DNA of 64,000 nucleotides from Candidatus Enterococcus murrayae (GCF_017315985.1 NZ_JAFLVR010000018.1:92214-156213); one strand, 5' to 3'; shown: positions 46,840 through 56,911, numbered from the stretch's first letter. Program-made: numbers and translations. Notes: generated by a model not told the origin, from the sequence alone.

Positions 46840-46899
46840 TTTAATAGAATTCGGTTTGTTAGAAAAAATTGTATATTTGTATCGGTGAGGAGAATCAAA

Positions 46900-48291
46900 A
46901 TGACTGAAATTAATAAAACACCAAAAGAAATCGTTAGCGATTTAGATCAATACATCATTGGGCAAGATGAAGCAAAGCGTTCAGTAGCGATCGCTTTACG
47001 GAATCGTTATCGTCGGATGCAGTTAGAAGAGTCGATGCAACAGGAGGTTGCACCTAAGAATATTTTAATGATTGGACCAACTGGTGTTGGGAAAACGGAG
47101 ATTGCTCGGCGCCTAGCGAGGATCGTTAAAGCACCATTTGTTAAAGTTGAAGCCACTAAATTTACAGAAGTTGGTTATGTTGGTCGTGATGTAGAATCAA
47201 TGGTTCGTGATTTGGTTGAGAACGCAATCACAATTGTTGAAAAAGAGCAATATTCAAAGGTTTATTCTCAAGCGTTAAAAAGAGCCAACAAGCGCTTAGT
47301 CAAAGTACTAGTTCCAGGTATAAAAAAAGAGCAGAAACAAAGTAATAATCCATACGAACAAATGATGAATATTTTCAGTCAAGGGCAGACTGAGCCAAAA
47401 GAAGAAGTAACTGAGGATATCAAAGTTAATCGTCAAACTGTACTTGAACAGTTAGAAAAAGGATTATTAGATCAAAGAGAAGTAACGATCGAGTTAGCGG
47501 AACCCAAAAAGGCTATGCCGATGAATAATGGATTAGAGCAAATGGGAATTGATCTTTCTGATACCCTTGGTGCACTAACACCAGAGAAAAAAGTTCAGCG
47601 TACAGTTACGGTTAAAGATGCCCAAGAGCTTTTAGTGAAAGAGGAACAGGCTCAACTGGTCAATGAAGGAGATATTTCTACGGCAGCGATCAAGCTAGCA
47701 GAAAGCTCTGGAATTATCTTTATCGACGAAATCGATAAAATTACCTCTAAATCACAACAAAATTCCGGAGAAGTATCTCGTGAAGGAGTGCAGCGTGATA
47801 TTCTGCCGATTGTTGAAGGTTCTCAAGTGAACACTAAATATGGTGCAATTCAAACAGATCATATTCTATTTATTGCCAGTGGAGCGTTCAGCTTTTCAAA
47901 ACCTAGCGATTTGATTCCTGAATTGCAAGGACGTTTTCCTATCCGAGTTGAGTTAAGTGATCTATCAGCAGAAGATTTTGTTAGAATTTTAACAGAGCCA
48001 AACAATGCGTTGATTAAACAATATATCGCTCTTGTTGGTACTGAAAATGTCGAAGTTATCTTTACGCAAGAAGCGATCGAACGCATTGCACAAATCGCCT
48101 TTGATGTAAATCGGGAGACTGACAATATTGGAGCACGTCGTTTACACACGATTTTAGAAAAATTATTGGAAGACTTATTGTTTGAAGCGCCAGATATGCA
48201 AATGGGTGAGATTAAGATTACTGAAGCATATGTGGACGAGAAATTAGTATCCATCGCTCAAAATAAAGATTTAAGTCGTTATATTCTTTAA
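46900..48291 (+). CDS. hslU: ATP-dependent protease ATPase subunit HslU (ClpY)
   Basis: AAA+ unfoldase that feeds substrates to HslV. 463 residues. N-terminal DQYIIGQDEAKRSVAIALRNR, Walker A IGPTGVGKTEIARRLA (about 57-72), the HslU-specific I-domain (about 110-240), Walker B GIIFIDEIDK, sensor 1, and the C-terminal DLSRYIL tail that docks into HslV. The ATG at 46900 is 7 bases from GAGGAG; upstream codons from 46885 lie in the leader. Followed 17 bases later by codY. Confidence 0.96.
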   Translation: MTEINKTPKEIVSDLDQYIIGQDEAKRSVAIALRNRYRRMQLEESMQQEVAPKNILMIGPTGVGKTEIARRLARIVKAPFVKVEATKFTEVGYVGRDVESMVRDLVENAITIVEKEQYSKVYSQALKRANKRLVKVLVPGIKKEQKQSNNPYEQMMNIFSQGQTEPKEEVTEDIKVNRQTVLEQLEKGLLDQREVTIELAEPKKAMPMNNGLEQMGIDLSDTLGALTPEKKVQRTVTVKDAQELLVKEEQAQLVNEGDISTAAIKLAESSGIIFIDEIDKITSKSQQNSGEVSREGVQRDILPIVEGSQVNTKYGAIQTDHILFIASGAFSFSKPSDLIPELQGRFPIRVELSDLSAEDFVRILTEPNNALIKQYIALVGTENVEVIFTQEAIERIAQIAFDVNRETDNIGARRLHTILEKLLEDLLFEAPDMQMGEIKITEAYVDEKLVSIAQNKDLSRYIL

Positions 48292-48308
48292 TAAATGGAG
48301 GGGAAAAA

Positions 48309-49097
48309 GTGGAAACATTATTAGAAAAAACACGCCAAATTAATAAGTTAATGCAACAGAAAAATGCCTTTGAACCAACTGCAGAATTACCTTATAACAA
48401 TATGGCGCGGATTTTGGGGGACATTCTAGGCTCATTGACCTACATCATTGGAGCTGAAGGGAAATTGTTGGGACTTAACGAAAAAATTGATATCAATACG
48501 GATCGTGTTCGTTCCTTTCTTGTTGATCGCCAGTTTCCAGACAGTTATGTATCGGAAATGAAGGAAGTCTTCAAAACGGAGGCCAACATACCAGTAGCCA
48601 ATGAGTTGACTGCCTTCCCTACTGAACGGGCAGAGCTTTACCCGAATGGATTGACAACAGTTATTCCAATCTTTGGATCAGGAGAACGTTTAGGCACAAT
48701 CGTATTGGCTCGAACAGAAGGGGCCTTTAATGATGATGACTTAGTTTTAGCAGAATATGGAGCAACAGTTATCGGGATGGAAGTTTTATATCAGCAGTTT
48801 TTGAATGTTGAAGAAAAAATCCGAAGTCAAACAGCTGTACAGATGGCAATCAGTACGCTTTCTTACAGTGAGTTAAAAGCTGTAAAGGCAATTTTTGATG
48901 CATTAGAAGGAGATGAGGGGCGCCTAACCGCTTCGAATATTGCAGATAAGATTGGTATCACGCGTTCAGTCATTGTGAATGCTTTGCGAAAGCTCGAATC
49001 TGCTGGGATTATTGAATCTCGTTCTCTAGGGATGAAAGGAACATATTTAAAAGTTCTGAATCCATTATTTAAGGATGAGTTAGTACGTCATAAGTAA
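48309..49097 (+). CDS. codY: GTP-sensing global repressor CodY
   Basis: Represses amino-acid biosynthesis and uptake genes when branched-chain amino acids and GTP are high. 262 residues: N-terminal GAF domain (1-160; MARILGDILGS, VIPIFGSGERLGTIVLAR) and C-terminal winged helix with the recognition segment ASNIADKIGITRSVIVNALRKLESAGIIESRSLG-type sequence. GTG start after GGAGGGG. Last gene of xerC-hslV-hslU-codY, as in Bacillus (codVWXY). Autoregulation through a box before xerC is possible. Confidence 0.96.
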   Translation: METLLEKTRQINKLMQQKNAFEPTAELPYNNMARILGDILGSLTYIIGAEGKLLGLNEKIDINTDRVRSFLVDRQFPDSYVSEMKEVFKTEANIPVANELTAFPTERAELYPNGLTTVIPIFGSGERLGTIVLARTEGAFNDDDLVLAEYGATVIGMEVLYQQFLNVEEKIRSQTAVQMAISTLSYSELKAVKAIFDALEGDEGRLTASNIADKIGITRSVIVNALRKLESAGIIESRSLGMKGTYLKVLNPLFKDELVRHK

Positions 49098-49234
49098 AGA
49101 CATTAGTCTAACTTCTTTATGTCACATGATTTCTGAAAAATTTTATCACTTTAATCAATGAACTTGAAAATATCTAGATAGTTAAAAATACGATATGAGT
49201 AATTATAATTAGCAGAAGCAAGGAGTGGGTACCT

Positions 49235-50104
49235 ATGGCAGTGACGATCAGCAATGATTTTTTGCAAGCAACGATAGACGAAAAAGGCGCAGAGCTTATT
49301 AGCTTACGTGCTAATGAGATCGAATATATTTGGCAAGCAGATCCAAAATACTGGAACCGACATGCACCGTTTCTATTTCCATTTGTGGGCCGTCTAAAAG
49401 ATAATCAATATACGTATAAAGGTAAAACTTATGCGATGGGCCAACACGGCTTTGCTCGAGACAAGGAATTTAGAATCGTAGAGCAAACAAAGGATAAAGC
49501 AACTTTTTTGCTAGAAAGTAATGATGAAACAAGAAAGATTTATCCGTTTGATTTTACTTTAATGATCAGTTATGAAATATGGGGTGAGGGTGTTCGGATT
49601 CGTTTTAATGTTGAAAATACGGGAACAGAGGAAATGATTTTTGCTCTTGGAGGTCATCCTGCTTTCAATATTCCACTAACCAATGATTTAAAATTTGAGG
49701 ATTACTTCATTGCTTTTTCTCCACAAAAATCACGAGTGAAAATACCTTTAGAGGGACCCTACGCAAATTTGGATCAAAAAACAATTGGACAAACCAATAC
49801 AAATATTCAGTTGAGTCATGAGCTATTCAAAGAAGATGCTCTAATTTATGAAACACGCGGGTTAAACGCCTATACTTTAGGTAGCGAAGAGTCTCCGCAC
49901 AGTGTCACATTAGCCTACAACAATATTCCTTATGTAGGACTGTGGTCTCCATATCCGACTGCGGCACCATTTGTTTGTATCGAACCTTGGTGGGGATTCG
50001 CAGATACCGTAGATAGTAATGGACGACTCGAAGATAAAGAAGGCATGAATCGATTAGCTGTAAATGATACCTTTAAAACTGAATTTTCTATTACTGTTAG
50101 CTAA
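49235..50104 (+). CDS. aldose 1-epimerase family protein, LacX-like
   Basis: 289 residues of the galactose mutarotase fold, nearest the LacX-type branch. Candidate catalytic residues are His in GQHGFARD, His in LGGHPAFNIP and Glu in CIEPWWGFAD. It should interconvert anomers of a sugar or bind a modified hexose; the substrate is not known because no sugar-utilisation genes adjoin it. AAGGAGTGGG precedes the ATG. Single gene, convergent with the nudix gene across a bidirectional terminator. Confidence 0.87.
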   Translation: MAVTISNDFLQATIDEKGAELISLRANEIEYIWQADPKYWNRHAPFLFPFVGRLKDNQYTYKGKTYAMGQHGFARDKEFRIVEQTKDKATFLLESNDETRKIYPFDFTLMISYEIWGEGVRIRFNVENTGTEEMIFALGGHPAFNIPLTNDLKFEDYFIAFSPQKSRVKIPLEGPYANLDQKTIGQTNTNIQLSHELFKEDALIYETRGLNAYTLGSEESPHSVTLAYNNIPYVGLWSPYPTAAPFVCIEPWWGFADTVDSNGRLEDKEGMNRLAVNDTFKTEFSITVS

Positions 50105-50118
50105 GAATGTTGCCAATT

Positions 50119-50150
50119 AAAAAGCCAATCCTTTAGGATTGGCTTTTTAA
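50119..50150. terminator. bidirectional terminator between epimerase and nudix genes
   Basis: AAAAGCCAATCCT pairs with AGGATTGGCTTTT around TT(A), with A and T runs on either side. Confidence 0.9.
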
Positions 50151-50164
50151 TTGCATAGACAATT

Positions 50165-50779
50165 TTAATCGAATGGTACATTCCATTGTGTATCTTTATG
50201 AGCTTTAAAACATAGATCAATTTGATTTTTCGTATTTTTTGCTTCAGACAACTGAGGCAAAGAGTCCTTATCAAACCAATCATACTGAATTGTTTCAATG
50301 TTTTCGATAAATTTGCCACTTAATAGGCGGCACTCAACAAAAATTTTACAAACGCTATAAGCGTAGCGAGGAAGATTATGCTTATTGCGATCTTGAATAG
50401 TGACAATTTTTAGAGGTTCGACGGTTAAACCTGTTTCCTCTAGTGTTTCCTTAATAGTATTCTCTTTGATGGATTGATTGAACTCGACCCAACCGCCAGG
50501 CAAGGACCAACACTTATCCTTTTCTTGTACCAATAAAATTTTTTCGTTTTCAAATATCGCTGCTCGTGTATCTAATTTTGGAGTAGGATATCCCGATTCG
50601 TCAGCAAATAGTTTCCGTAGCTTTGGAACTGGAACTGGTGACTGTACCGCTAGTATCTCTGTAGCAATGGTGCGAATACGTTCGAATCGTTCGTGATCGA
50701 AAGGATCCTGAGTATAGGTTAGTCCAGTCTGGGCTAAAGCCTGAAGCTCGATTGCCCAATCTAAAAGTTGCTCCTCCAT
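50165..50779 (-). CDS. NUDIX hydrolase with N-terminal extension
   Basis: 204 residues. An N-terminal helical segment (about 1-60, LLDWAIELQALAQTGLTYTQD) of the kind found in ADP-ribose or nucleoside-diphosphate-sugar nudix enzymes is followed by the nudix domain. The box reads GGWVEFNQSIKENTIKETLEETGL: the core E-x-x-E-E part is intact, but the first Glu is Gln and the Arg is Lys, so metal binding may differ. Substrate unknown. It begins one base after the plsY stop, with AAGGAG in the plsY end, so the two are one operon on the - strand. Confidence 0.87.
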   Translation of the reverse strand: MEEQLLDWAIELQALAQTGLTYTQDPFDHERFERIRTIATEILAVQSPVPVPKLRKLFADESGYPTPKLDTRAAIFENEKILLVQEKDKCWSLPGGWVEFNQSIKENTIKETLEETGLTVEPLKIVTIQDRNKHNLPRYAYSVCKIFVECRLLSGKFIENIETIQYDWFDKDSLPQLSEAKNTKNQIDLCFKAHKDTQWNVPFD

Positions 50780-51409
50780 CTATTTCTCCTTTTTATTCAG
50801 ACCAAAAGAAACACGATTTTCTGTCCCAGCCTTAATTCGTTGAATATTTTCTCTATGGCGGTAGATAATATAGCAAGTTAGAAGAAAGCAGATCAATGTC
50901 AATAACCAATTATACGTCGGCAAGATCGTCGGCCAAACATAAGGTAAAATAATTGAAGACAAGGTGACGAAAATGGCCGAAGCAATACTCGCCGCACTAA
51001 CCATGCTAGTGATATAAAGAACGACCAGAAAGAAAACCAAAGAATAAAAAAAGAATAAAGGCGCAAATGCTAATAGCATCCCGGCGCTAGTTGCAACTGC
51101 TTTACCGCCTTTGAAACCAGCAAAAATAGGTAATGTATGCCCAATGACTGCAATTAAACCAAACAACAAAGGATTAATGTCTACATGGAAAAAAATTGGC
51201 AGAGCAGTCGCTAGAGAACCTTTTAATAAATCCATGGCAAAAACAACAAACCCTGCAGTTCTTCCTAGCACACGAAAGGTATTAGTAGTTCCTGAATTAC
51301 CGCTACCATATTCACGAATGTCTTTTTTAAAAAAAAGTTTTCCAATCCAAATACCAGATGGAATAGAGCCCAGAAGATAAGCAAGGACTAAAAGTATGGC
51401 GGTTTTCAT
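50780..51409 (-). CDS. plsY: glycerol-3-phosphate acyltransferase PlsY
   Basis: Transfers acyl from acyl-phosphate to glycerol-3-phosphate, the first step of phospholipid synthesis, in the membrane. 209 residues with five hydrophobic segments. The three PlsY motifs are visible: GSIPSG near the N-terminus, GSGNSGTTNTFRVLG, and GHTLPIFAGFKGGKAVAT. I chose the ATG at 51409, 6 bases after GAGG; an ATG at 51421 overlaps that site. Upstream of and coupled to the nudix gene; divergent from the CoA-binding gene. Location near parE is common in Lactobacillales. Confidence 0.94.
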   Translation of the reverse strand: MKTAILLVLAYLLGSIPSGIWIGKLFFKKDIREYGSGNSGTTNTFRVLGRTAGFVVFAMDLLKGSLATALPIFFHVDINPLLFGLIAVIGHTLPIFAGFKGGKAVATSAGMLLAFAPLFFFYSLVFFLVVLYITSMVSAASIASAIFVTLSSIILPYVWPTILPTYNWLLTLICFLLTCYIIYRHRENIQRIKAGTENRVSFGLNKKEK

Positions 51410-51534
51410 ATGAATCCTCATTTCTTTATTAGTAAGGCTATTTTATCAGATTTCAAAAGAGTGAACAAATTCTAATCTCATGATATACTAAACGTTGTGA
51501 ATAATTAAAAATTAAACTGAGTGAGGGGATTCGG

Positions 51535-51957
51535 ATGGGCTTTCAAAATCCTAGTCAAGAAAAAATTTATCAGTATTTAGAGGATGCAAAGGTAATAGCT
51601 GTTGTTGGGTTGAGCGACAAACCAGAAAAAACGAGCTATCAAATTGCTGACATTTTAAAATCCTATGGCTACAAACTATACGGCGTGAACCCAAAACTAG
51701 CTGGACAAACGATCAATGAGATTCTAGTAGTGGATGAACTGACTGCAATACCGGAAACAATTGATATTGTTGATATTTTTAGACGCAGTGAATTTTTACC
51801 ATCTGTAGCCAAAGAATTTTTAAAGACAGATGCAAAGGTGTTCTGGGCACAGCTTGGACTAAGTAGTGAAGAAGCGGCCAAAATATTGCAGGATCAAGGA
51901 CGCAACGATATTGTCATGGATCGCTGCGTGAAGATTGAGCTAAACAAAAAAGCGTAA
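51535..51957 (+). CDS. CoA-binding domain protein (YccU-like)
   Basis: 140 residues forming a single Rossmann-type CoA-binding domain: IAVVGLSDKPEKTSYQIAD, then YKLYGVNPKLAGQ, IDIVDIFRRSEFLP and VFWAQLGLSSEEAAKI, ending MDRCVKIE. No ligase or transferase domain is attached. The ligand may be CoA or a similar nucleotide; the role is unknown. GTGAGGGG precedes the ATG. It stands just upstream of parE, as in related genomes. Confidence 0.88.
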   Translation: MGFQNPSQEKIYQYLEDAKVIAVVGLSDKPEKTSYQIADILKSYGYKLYGVNPKLAGQTINEILVVDELTAIPETIDIVDIFRRSEFLPSVAKEFLKTDAKVFWAQLGLSSEEAAKILQDQGRNDIVMDRCVKIELNKKA

Positions 51958-51976
51958 TGCATGAGTTGATTTTATT

Positions 51977-52026
51977 AAAAAAAAAGCTTAAAATGCCTTT
52001 TCAGAAACAGGATAGGCTTTTTTTTT
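51977..52026 (+). terminator. possible terminator after CoA-binding gene
   Basis: AAAAAAAAGC pairs with GCTTTTTTTT across a long loop. Mostly A-T pairs, so weak. Confidence 0.4.
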
Positions 52027-52209
52027 GAGCTTTTTTAGCGTATCATACAAATGATGTACTTTAGAAAAGGAAACCAACCCATTTTTATCGTTTGATGAAT
52101 CACAATGAAACCTTTTTTCAAACAGTGCGGTGGTATCCAGTACGAACAAACAAATTATTTTTCTTTTGAGAAAATCATTACGTTAAAGTAGAAGTAAGGA
52201 GTTGTAGGC

Positions 52210-54246
52210 TTGGTTAAGATGAACAACGAGTATAATGACGCTTCGATCCAGGTATTAGAGGGATTAGAAGCGGTTAGAAAAAGACCAGGGATGTATATTG
52301 GTTCGACTGATAGTCGCGGCTTGCATCATTTGGTTTATGAGATTGTTGACAATGCGGTCGATGAAGCCTTGTCAGGCTATGGTAACGAGATCGAAGTAAC
52401 GCTTCATCCAGATAATAGTGTAGAAGTAAGCGATAAAGGAAGGGGGATGCCAGTAGGGATGCATGCATCCGGTATCCCAACCGTAGAAGTAATCTTCACG
52501 ATCCTTCATGCTGGCGGAAAATTTGGGCAGGGCGGCTATAAGACTTCTGGCGGCTTGCACGGAGTTGGTGCAAGTGTTGTAAATGCTTTATCAGAATGGT
52601 TAAATGTAACGATTGTTCGAGATGGCGTTGAATATCTTGAAGAGTTCAAGGATGGTGGAAAACCTCAGGGAACCCTTAAGAAAATTGGTAAAACCCGCAA
52701 ACCAAATGGGACTACTGTACATTTTTTGCCGGATGCTCAAATTTTTTCAACGTTGAGTTTTTCTTATGAAACTTTATCAGAGCGTTTGCGAGAATCAGCT
52801 TTCTTGTTGCGTGGAGTGAAGATCACGTTGACAGATATGCGTGGTGAAGAAAAAGTTACGGAAGTTTTTCATTTTGAAGAAGGAATCAAAGAGTTCGTAG
52901 AATACTTGAATGAAGATAAGGACACACTCACTCCTGTCGTTTATTTTTCTGGTGAACGTGAAGGGATTGAAGTTGAATTTTCTTATCAATATAATGACGG
53001 CTATTCGGAAAACCTTCTTTCCTTCGTTAACAATGTGCGAACCAAAGATGGCGGTACCCATGAGTCTGGAATGAAAACTTCTATGACTAAGGCATTTAAT
53101 GAATATGCTCGTAAGTCAGGTTTATTAAAGGAAAAAGATAAAAATTTAGAAGGATCAGATTTCCGTGAAGGTCTTTCAGCAGTTTTGTCTGTTCGAATTC
53201 CAGAAAATCTTTTGCAGTTTGAAGGACAAACAAAAGAAAAATTAGGTACCCCTGCTGCTCGTGGAGCGGTGGACAGTGTCATTGGTGAACAAATGGGCTT
53301 CTATTTGCAAGAGAATAGTGAAAACAGCCAAATGCTTGTTCGTAAAGCAATCAAAGCTCGTGAAGCTCGTGAAGCTGCCCGTAAAGCCCGTGAAGAAAGT
53401 CGAAATGGCAAGAAGCGCAAAAAAGGCGAATCATTGCTTTCAGGTAAACTTACTCCAGCACAGTCTCGAAATGCTGCTAAAAACGAACTATTTTTAGTCG
53501 AAGGAGATTCTGCTGGTGGTTCAGCCAAACAAGGTCGTGATCGGAAATTTCAAGCAATTTTGCCATTAAGAGGTAAAGTTATCAATACCGAGAAAGCTAA
53601 GATGCAAGATATCCTTAAAAACGAAGAGATTAATACGATGATCTATACAATAGGCTCTGGAGTTGGTCCAGAATTTTCAATTGAGGACTGTAACTATGAT
53701 AAGGTGATTATTATGACCGATGCGGATACCGATGGTGCGCATATTCAAGTCTTACTATTAACATTTTTCTATCGCTACATGAAACCGTTAATTGAGGCTG
53801 GAAAAGTGTATATCGCTTTACCACCGTTATACAAAGTTTCAAAAGGTGCTGGACGCAAACAAGTCATTGAATACGCTTGGACAGATGACGAGCTGCAAGA
53901 TGCAACGAAAAAAATTGGTAAGGGTTATATGCTTCAACGCTACAAGGGTCTTGGTGAGATGAACGCAGATCAATTGTGGGAGACAACGATGGATCCCGAG
54001 CATCGTACCCTTGTCCGTGTCCGAATTGATGATGCTGCTCAAGCTGAGCGGCGTGTTACGACTTTAATGGGAGATAAAGTAGAACCTCGTCGTAAATGGA
54101 TCGAAAAACATGTGCAATTTACTTTAGAAGAAGAAGGTAGTTTACTGGATAACAAAGAAGAAACATCTGTAGTTCCAGTATCCGAACAACAAGAAACGGA
54201 AGAAACAACTGATGAAGTTAAAATAATCAGTCTGTTTGATGAGTAG
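52210..54246 (+). CDS. parE: topoisomerase IV subunit B (ParE)
   Basis: ATPase subunit of topoisomerase IV, which unlinks daughter chromosomes. 678 residues: GHKL ATPase domain (RKRPGMYIGSTDSRGLHHLVYEIVDNAVDEA-type start; GGLHGVGASVVNALSEW), transducer, TOPRIM domain (LVEGDSAGGSAKQGRDR, DADTDGAHI) and the short C-terminus. The region between (REAREAARKAREESRNGKK) is basic. It is paired with parC 14 bases downstream, and the sequence is of ParE rather than GyrB type. TTG start 8 bases after AAGGAG; an ATG at 52219 is less well placed. Confidence 0.96.
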   Translation: MVKMNNEYNDASIQVLEGLEAVRKRPGMYIGSTDSRGLHHLVYEIVDNAVDEALSGYGNEIEVTLHPDNSVEVSDKGRGMPVGMHASGIPTVEVIFTILHAGGKFGQGGYKTSGGLHGVGASVVNALSEWLNVTIVRDGVEYLEEFKDGGKPQGTLKKIGKTRKPNGTTVHFLPDAQIFSTLSFSYETLSERLRESAFLLRGVKITLTDMRGEEKVTEVFHFEEGIKEFVEYLNEDKDTLTPVVYFSGEREGIEVEFSYQYNDGYSENLLSFVNNVRTKDGGTHESGMKTSMTKAFNEYARKSGLLKEKDKNLEGSDFREGLSAVLSVRIPENLLQFEGQTKEKLGTPAARGAVDSVIGEQMGFYLQENSENSQMLVRKAIKAREAREAARKAREESRNGKKRKKGESLLSGKLTPAQSRNAAKNELFLVEGDSAGGSAKQGRDRKFQAILPLRGKVINTEKAKMQDILKNEEINTMIYTIGSGVGPEFSIEDCNYDKVIIMTDADTDGAHIQVLLLTFFYRYMKPLIEAGKVYIALPPLYKVSKGAGRKQVIEYAWTDDELQDATKKIGKGYMLQRYKGLGEMNADQLWETTMDPEHRTLVRVRIDDAAQAERRVTTLMGDKVEPRRKWIEKHVQFTLEEEGSLLDNKEETSVVPVSEQQETEETTDEVKIISLFDE

Positions 54247-54260
54247 GAGGTGGTCAGCTA

Positions 54261-56708
54261 ATGGAAACGAAACATTCAATTCAAGAATTAACATTGGAAG
54301 AAGTAATGGGTGACCGTTTTGGCCGCTATTCAAAATATATTATTCAAGAACGTGCATTACCAGATATTCGTGATGGTTTAAAACCAGTTCAACGTCGAAT
54401 TCTATTTGCTATGAATAAAGATGGAAATACCTATGATAAGGGGTTTCGAAAGTCAGCTAAATCAGTCGGAAATATTATGGGTAATTACCATCCTCACGGA
54501 GATAGTTCAATCTATGAAGCGATGGTTAGAATGAGTCAAGACTGGAAATTGCGTCAAGTCTTGATCGAAATGCACGGGAACAATGGATCAATGGATGGTG
54601 ATCCGCCTGCAGCAATGCGTTATACTGAGGCTCGGTTATCTCAATTAAGTGGCGAGATGCTGAAAGACATAGAAAAAGAAACGGTCGATTTTGTATGGAA
54701 CTTTGACGACACGGAAAAAGAGCCAACTGTATTGCCTGCTGCTTACCCTAACCTACTAGTCAATGGCTCAACTGGTATTTCTGCTGGGTATGCGACGGAG
54801 ATTCCAACGCATAATTTGACTGAAGTAATTGATGGAGCAATTTATCTAATTGATCACCCGAATGCTTCATTAGAAAAAATTATGGAGTATATTCCAGGTC
54901 CTGATTTTCCAACAGGTGGCACCCTACAAGGAAAGGCCGAGATCAAAAAGGCTTATGAAACTGGTAAAGGTAAAGTAATTCTTCGATCAAAAACATCGAT
55001 TGAACCTCTAAAAGGCGGTAAGCAGCAAATCGTTATTCATGAGATTCCTTATGAAGTGAACAAAGCTGTTTTAGTCAAAAAAATGGATGAGATTCGTCTA
55101 AATAAAAAAATCGATGGCATTGCTGAAGTTCGAGATGAATCAGATCGAACTGGATTACAAGTAGTAGTAGAGCTTAAAAAAGATGCGAATGCAGAAGGCA
55201 TTTTAAATTACTTGTTTAAAAATACTGATCTGCAGATCAACTACAATTTTAATATGGTTGCTATCGATAATATGACACCACAGCAAGTTGGTTTGAAGCA
55301 CATTTTAGAAAGTTACATTGATCATCGCAAATCTGTAATAACTAAACGCAGTCAATACGAACTTACTAAAGCAGAGAAGCGCCAACATATTGTTGAGGGA
55401 TTGATGAAAGCTTTATCGATTCTTGACGAAGTGATTGAAACAATTCGTGGCAGTAAAGATAAAAAAGATGCTAAGAATAATCTAGTCGAGCGTTTCGAGT
55501 TCAGTGAAGAGCAAGCAGAAGCGATTGTGACTTTGCAGTTATATCGTTTAACCAATACAGATATCACTCAATTGGAAAAAGAAGCAGCTGAGCTAGCCGG
55601 AGAAATCAAAGAATTACATTTGATTTTAAATAGCGAAAAAGAATTGCATAAAGTCATGAAACAAGAGCTGCGTCAAATCAAAAAGAATTATGGAAATGAT
55701 CGTTTGACAAAGATTGAGGATGAGATTAGTGAAATCAAGATTGAAACAGAGGTGCTTATTGCTCAAGAGGACGTTATTGTCACATTAACAAAAGAAGGAT
55801 ATCTAAAGCGCAGCAGCTTGCGTTCGTATAATGCTTCACGTCCAGATGAGCACGGCATGAAAGATGGAGATTCAATCATTTTTATCGATAAGCTGAATAC
55901 ACTCGATCACTTGCTGATTCTGACAAATCATGGAAATATGATTTATCGACCAGTTCATGAAATTACTGAGTTGAAGTGGAAGGATGTCGGTGAGCATATT
56001 TCTCAGACGATTACTAATTTATCTATGAGTGAAGAAATAATTGCGGCTTTTCCATATAAAGAAATTGATGCCAATAAACTCTTTATCTTCATGAGTAAAG
56101 AAGGCATGATCAAACAAACGCGTATGACAGAGTTTTCTCCTTGGCGTACGTATCGCAGCCGGCCAACGACTGCTATGAAAATGAAAAGTGACACGGATCA
56201 AATTGTATCGGTCTTTTTGACCGATGAAATTCGCAATGTAGATGTGTTTATTGCTTCACATCGTGCTTTTGGCTTGCGATATCCATTAGATGAAGTTCCG
56301 GTAGTAGGATCAAAAGCGGCTGGTGTTAAAGCTATTAATCTTAAGGATGGCGATTTTGTAGTAGCAGGTGCTTTAGTACCTTCTGAGGGAGATTCGCCAA
56401 TTCTGTTGCTAAGTCAACGTGGTGCCGCTAAGCGAATGCTAGTACAAGAGTTACCACAGTTAGGTCGAGCAAAACGTGGTTTGCTAATTTTCCGCGAACT
56501 GAAAAAGAATCCACACCGACTTTCTTATATGACAACGGAAACAGAAGGGAAACTTGTTTTAACAACTAGCAAAGGAATCGTGAAGGAACTTGAAATTTCT
56601 GATGTTGCTATTAGTGATCGAATTTCAAACGGAACATTTGCAGTTGATGAGAAGAAAGAAGGAGAACTTTTTTCAGTTGTTCATACACAGGAATTAGTTA
56701 CTGACTGA
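54261..56708 (+). CDS. parC: topoisomerase IV subunit A (ParC)
   Basis: DNA cleavage and rejoining subunit of topoisomerase IV. 815 residues: winged helix with catalytic Tyr121 (AMRYTEARLS), tower and coiled coil, then C-terminal beta-propeller (from about 500). The quinolone-resistance positions carry the susceptible-type residues Ser82 and Glu86 (HPHGDSSIYEA), equivalent to E. coli Ser80 and Glu84. AGGAGG 10 bases before the ATG. A terminator follows at 56739. Confidence 0.96.
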   Translation: METKHSIQELTLEEVMGDRFGRYSKYIIQERALPDIRDGLKPVQRRILFAMNKDGNTYDKGFRKSAKSVGNIMGNYHPHGDSSIYEAMVRMSQDWKLRQVLIEMHGNNGSMDGDPPAAMRYTEARLSQLSGEMLKDIEKETVDFVWNFDDTEKEPTVLPAAYPNLLVNGSTGISAGYATEIPTHNLTEVIDGAIYLIDHPNASLEKIMEYIPGPDFPTGGTLQGKAEIKKAYETGKGKVILRSKTSIEPLKGGKQQIVIHEIPYEVNKAVLVKKMDEIRLNKKIDGIAEVRDESDRTGLQVVVELKKDANAEGILNYLFKNTDLQINYNFNMVAIDNMTPQQVGLKHILESYIDHRKSVITKRSQYELTKAEKRQHIVEGLMKALSILDEVIETIRGSKDKKDAKNNLVERFEFSEEQAEAIVTLQLYRLTNTDITQLEKEAAELAGEIKELHLILNSEKELHKVMKQELRQIKKNYGNDRLTKIEDEISEIKIETEVLIAQEDVIVTLTKEGYLKRSSLRSYNASRPDEHGMKDGDSIIFIDKLNTLDHLLILTNHGNMIYRPVHEITELKWKDVGEHISQTITNLSMSEEIIAAFPYKEIDANKLFIFMSKEGMIKQTRMTEFSPWRTYRSRPTTAMKMKSDTDQIVSVFLTDEIRNVDVFIASHRAFGLRYPLDEVPVVGSKAAGVKAINLKDGDFVVAGALVPSEGDSPILLLSQRGAAKRMLVQELPQLGRAKRGLLIFRELKKNPHRLSYMTTETEGKLVLTTSKGIVKELEISDVAISDRISNGTFAVDEKKEGELFSVVHTQELVTD

Positions 56709-56738
56709 CCTTCTGTATTATATAATAATGTTACAGTT

Positions 56739-56774
56739 GGGCATCTGTATTAAAACAGATGCCCGTTTTTTTTA
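56739..56774 (+). terminator. parC terminator
   Basis: GGGCATCTGT pairs with ACAGATGCCC around ATTAAA, followed by a G and eight T. Confidence 0.92.
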
Positions 56775-56856
56775 TCACAAAGTATCAGTGAGACACAGTA
56801 TTCAGCAAGAAAAATCAAACTATAAAATGTCTTATAAACCTATAAAAATAAAGCTT

Positions 56857-56870
56857 TGCTACCGATTACA
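56857..56870 (+). promoter_or_regulatory. catabolite response element (CcpA site) of pflB
   Basis: TGCTACCGATTACA matches the cre consensus TGNNANCGNTNNCA at every fixed position. It lies 42 bases before the -35 of the pflB promoter, a place where CcpA can activate or repress. Confidence 0.6.
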
Positions 56871-56911
56871 TTCTTATTTCATTTTCTAATTAATCTTTCA
56901 CAAGGAAAGGC

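Noticed and set aside
54261..54560. Quinolone-resistance mutation in ParC
   Set aside because: Ser82 and Glu86, the usual target positions, are the susceptible-type residues.
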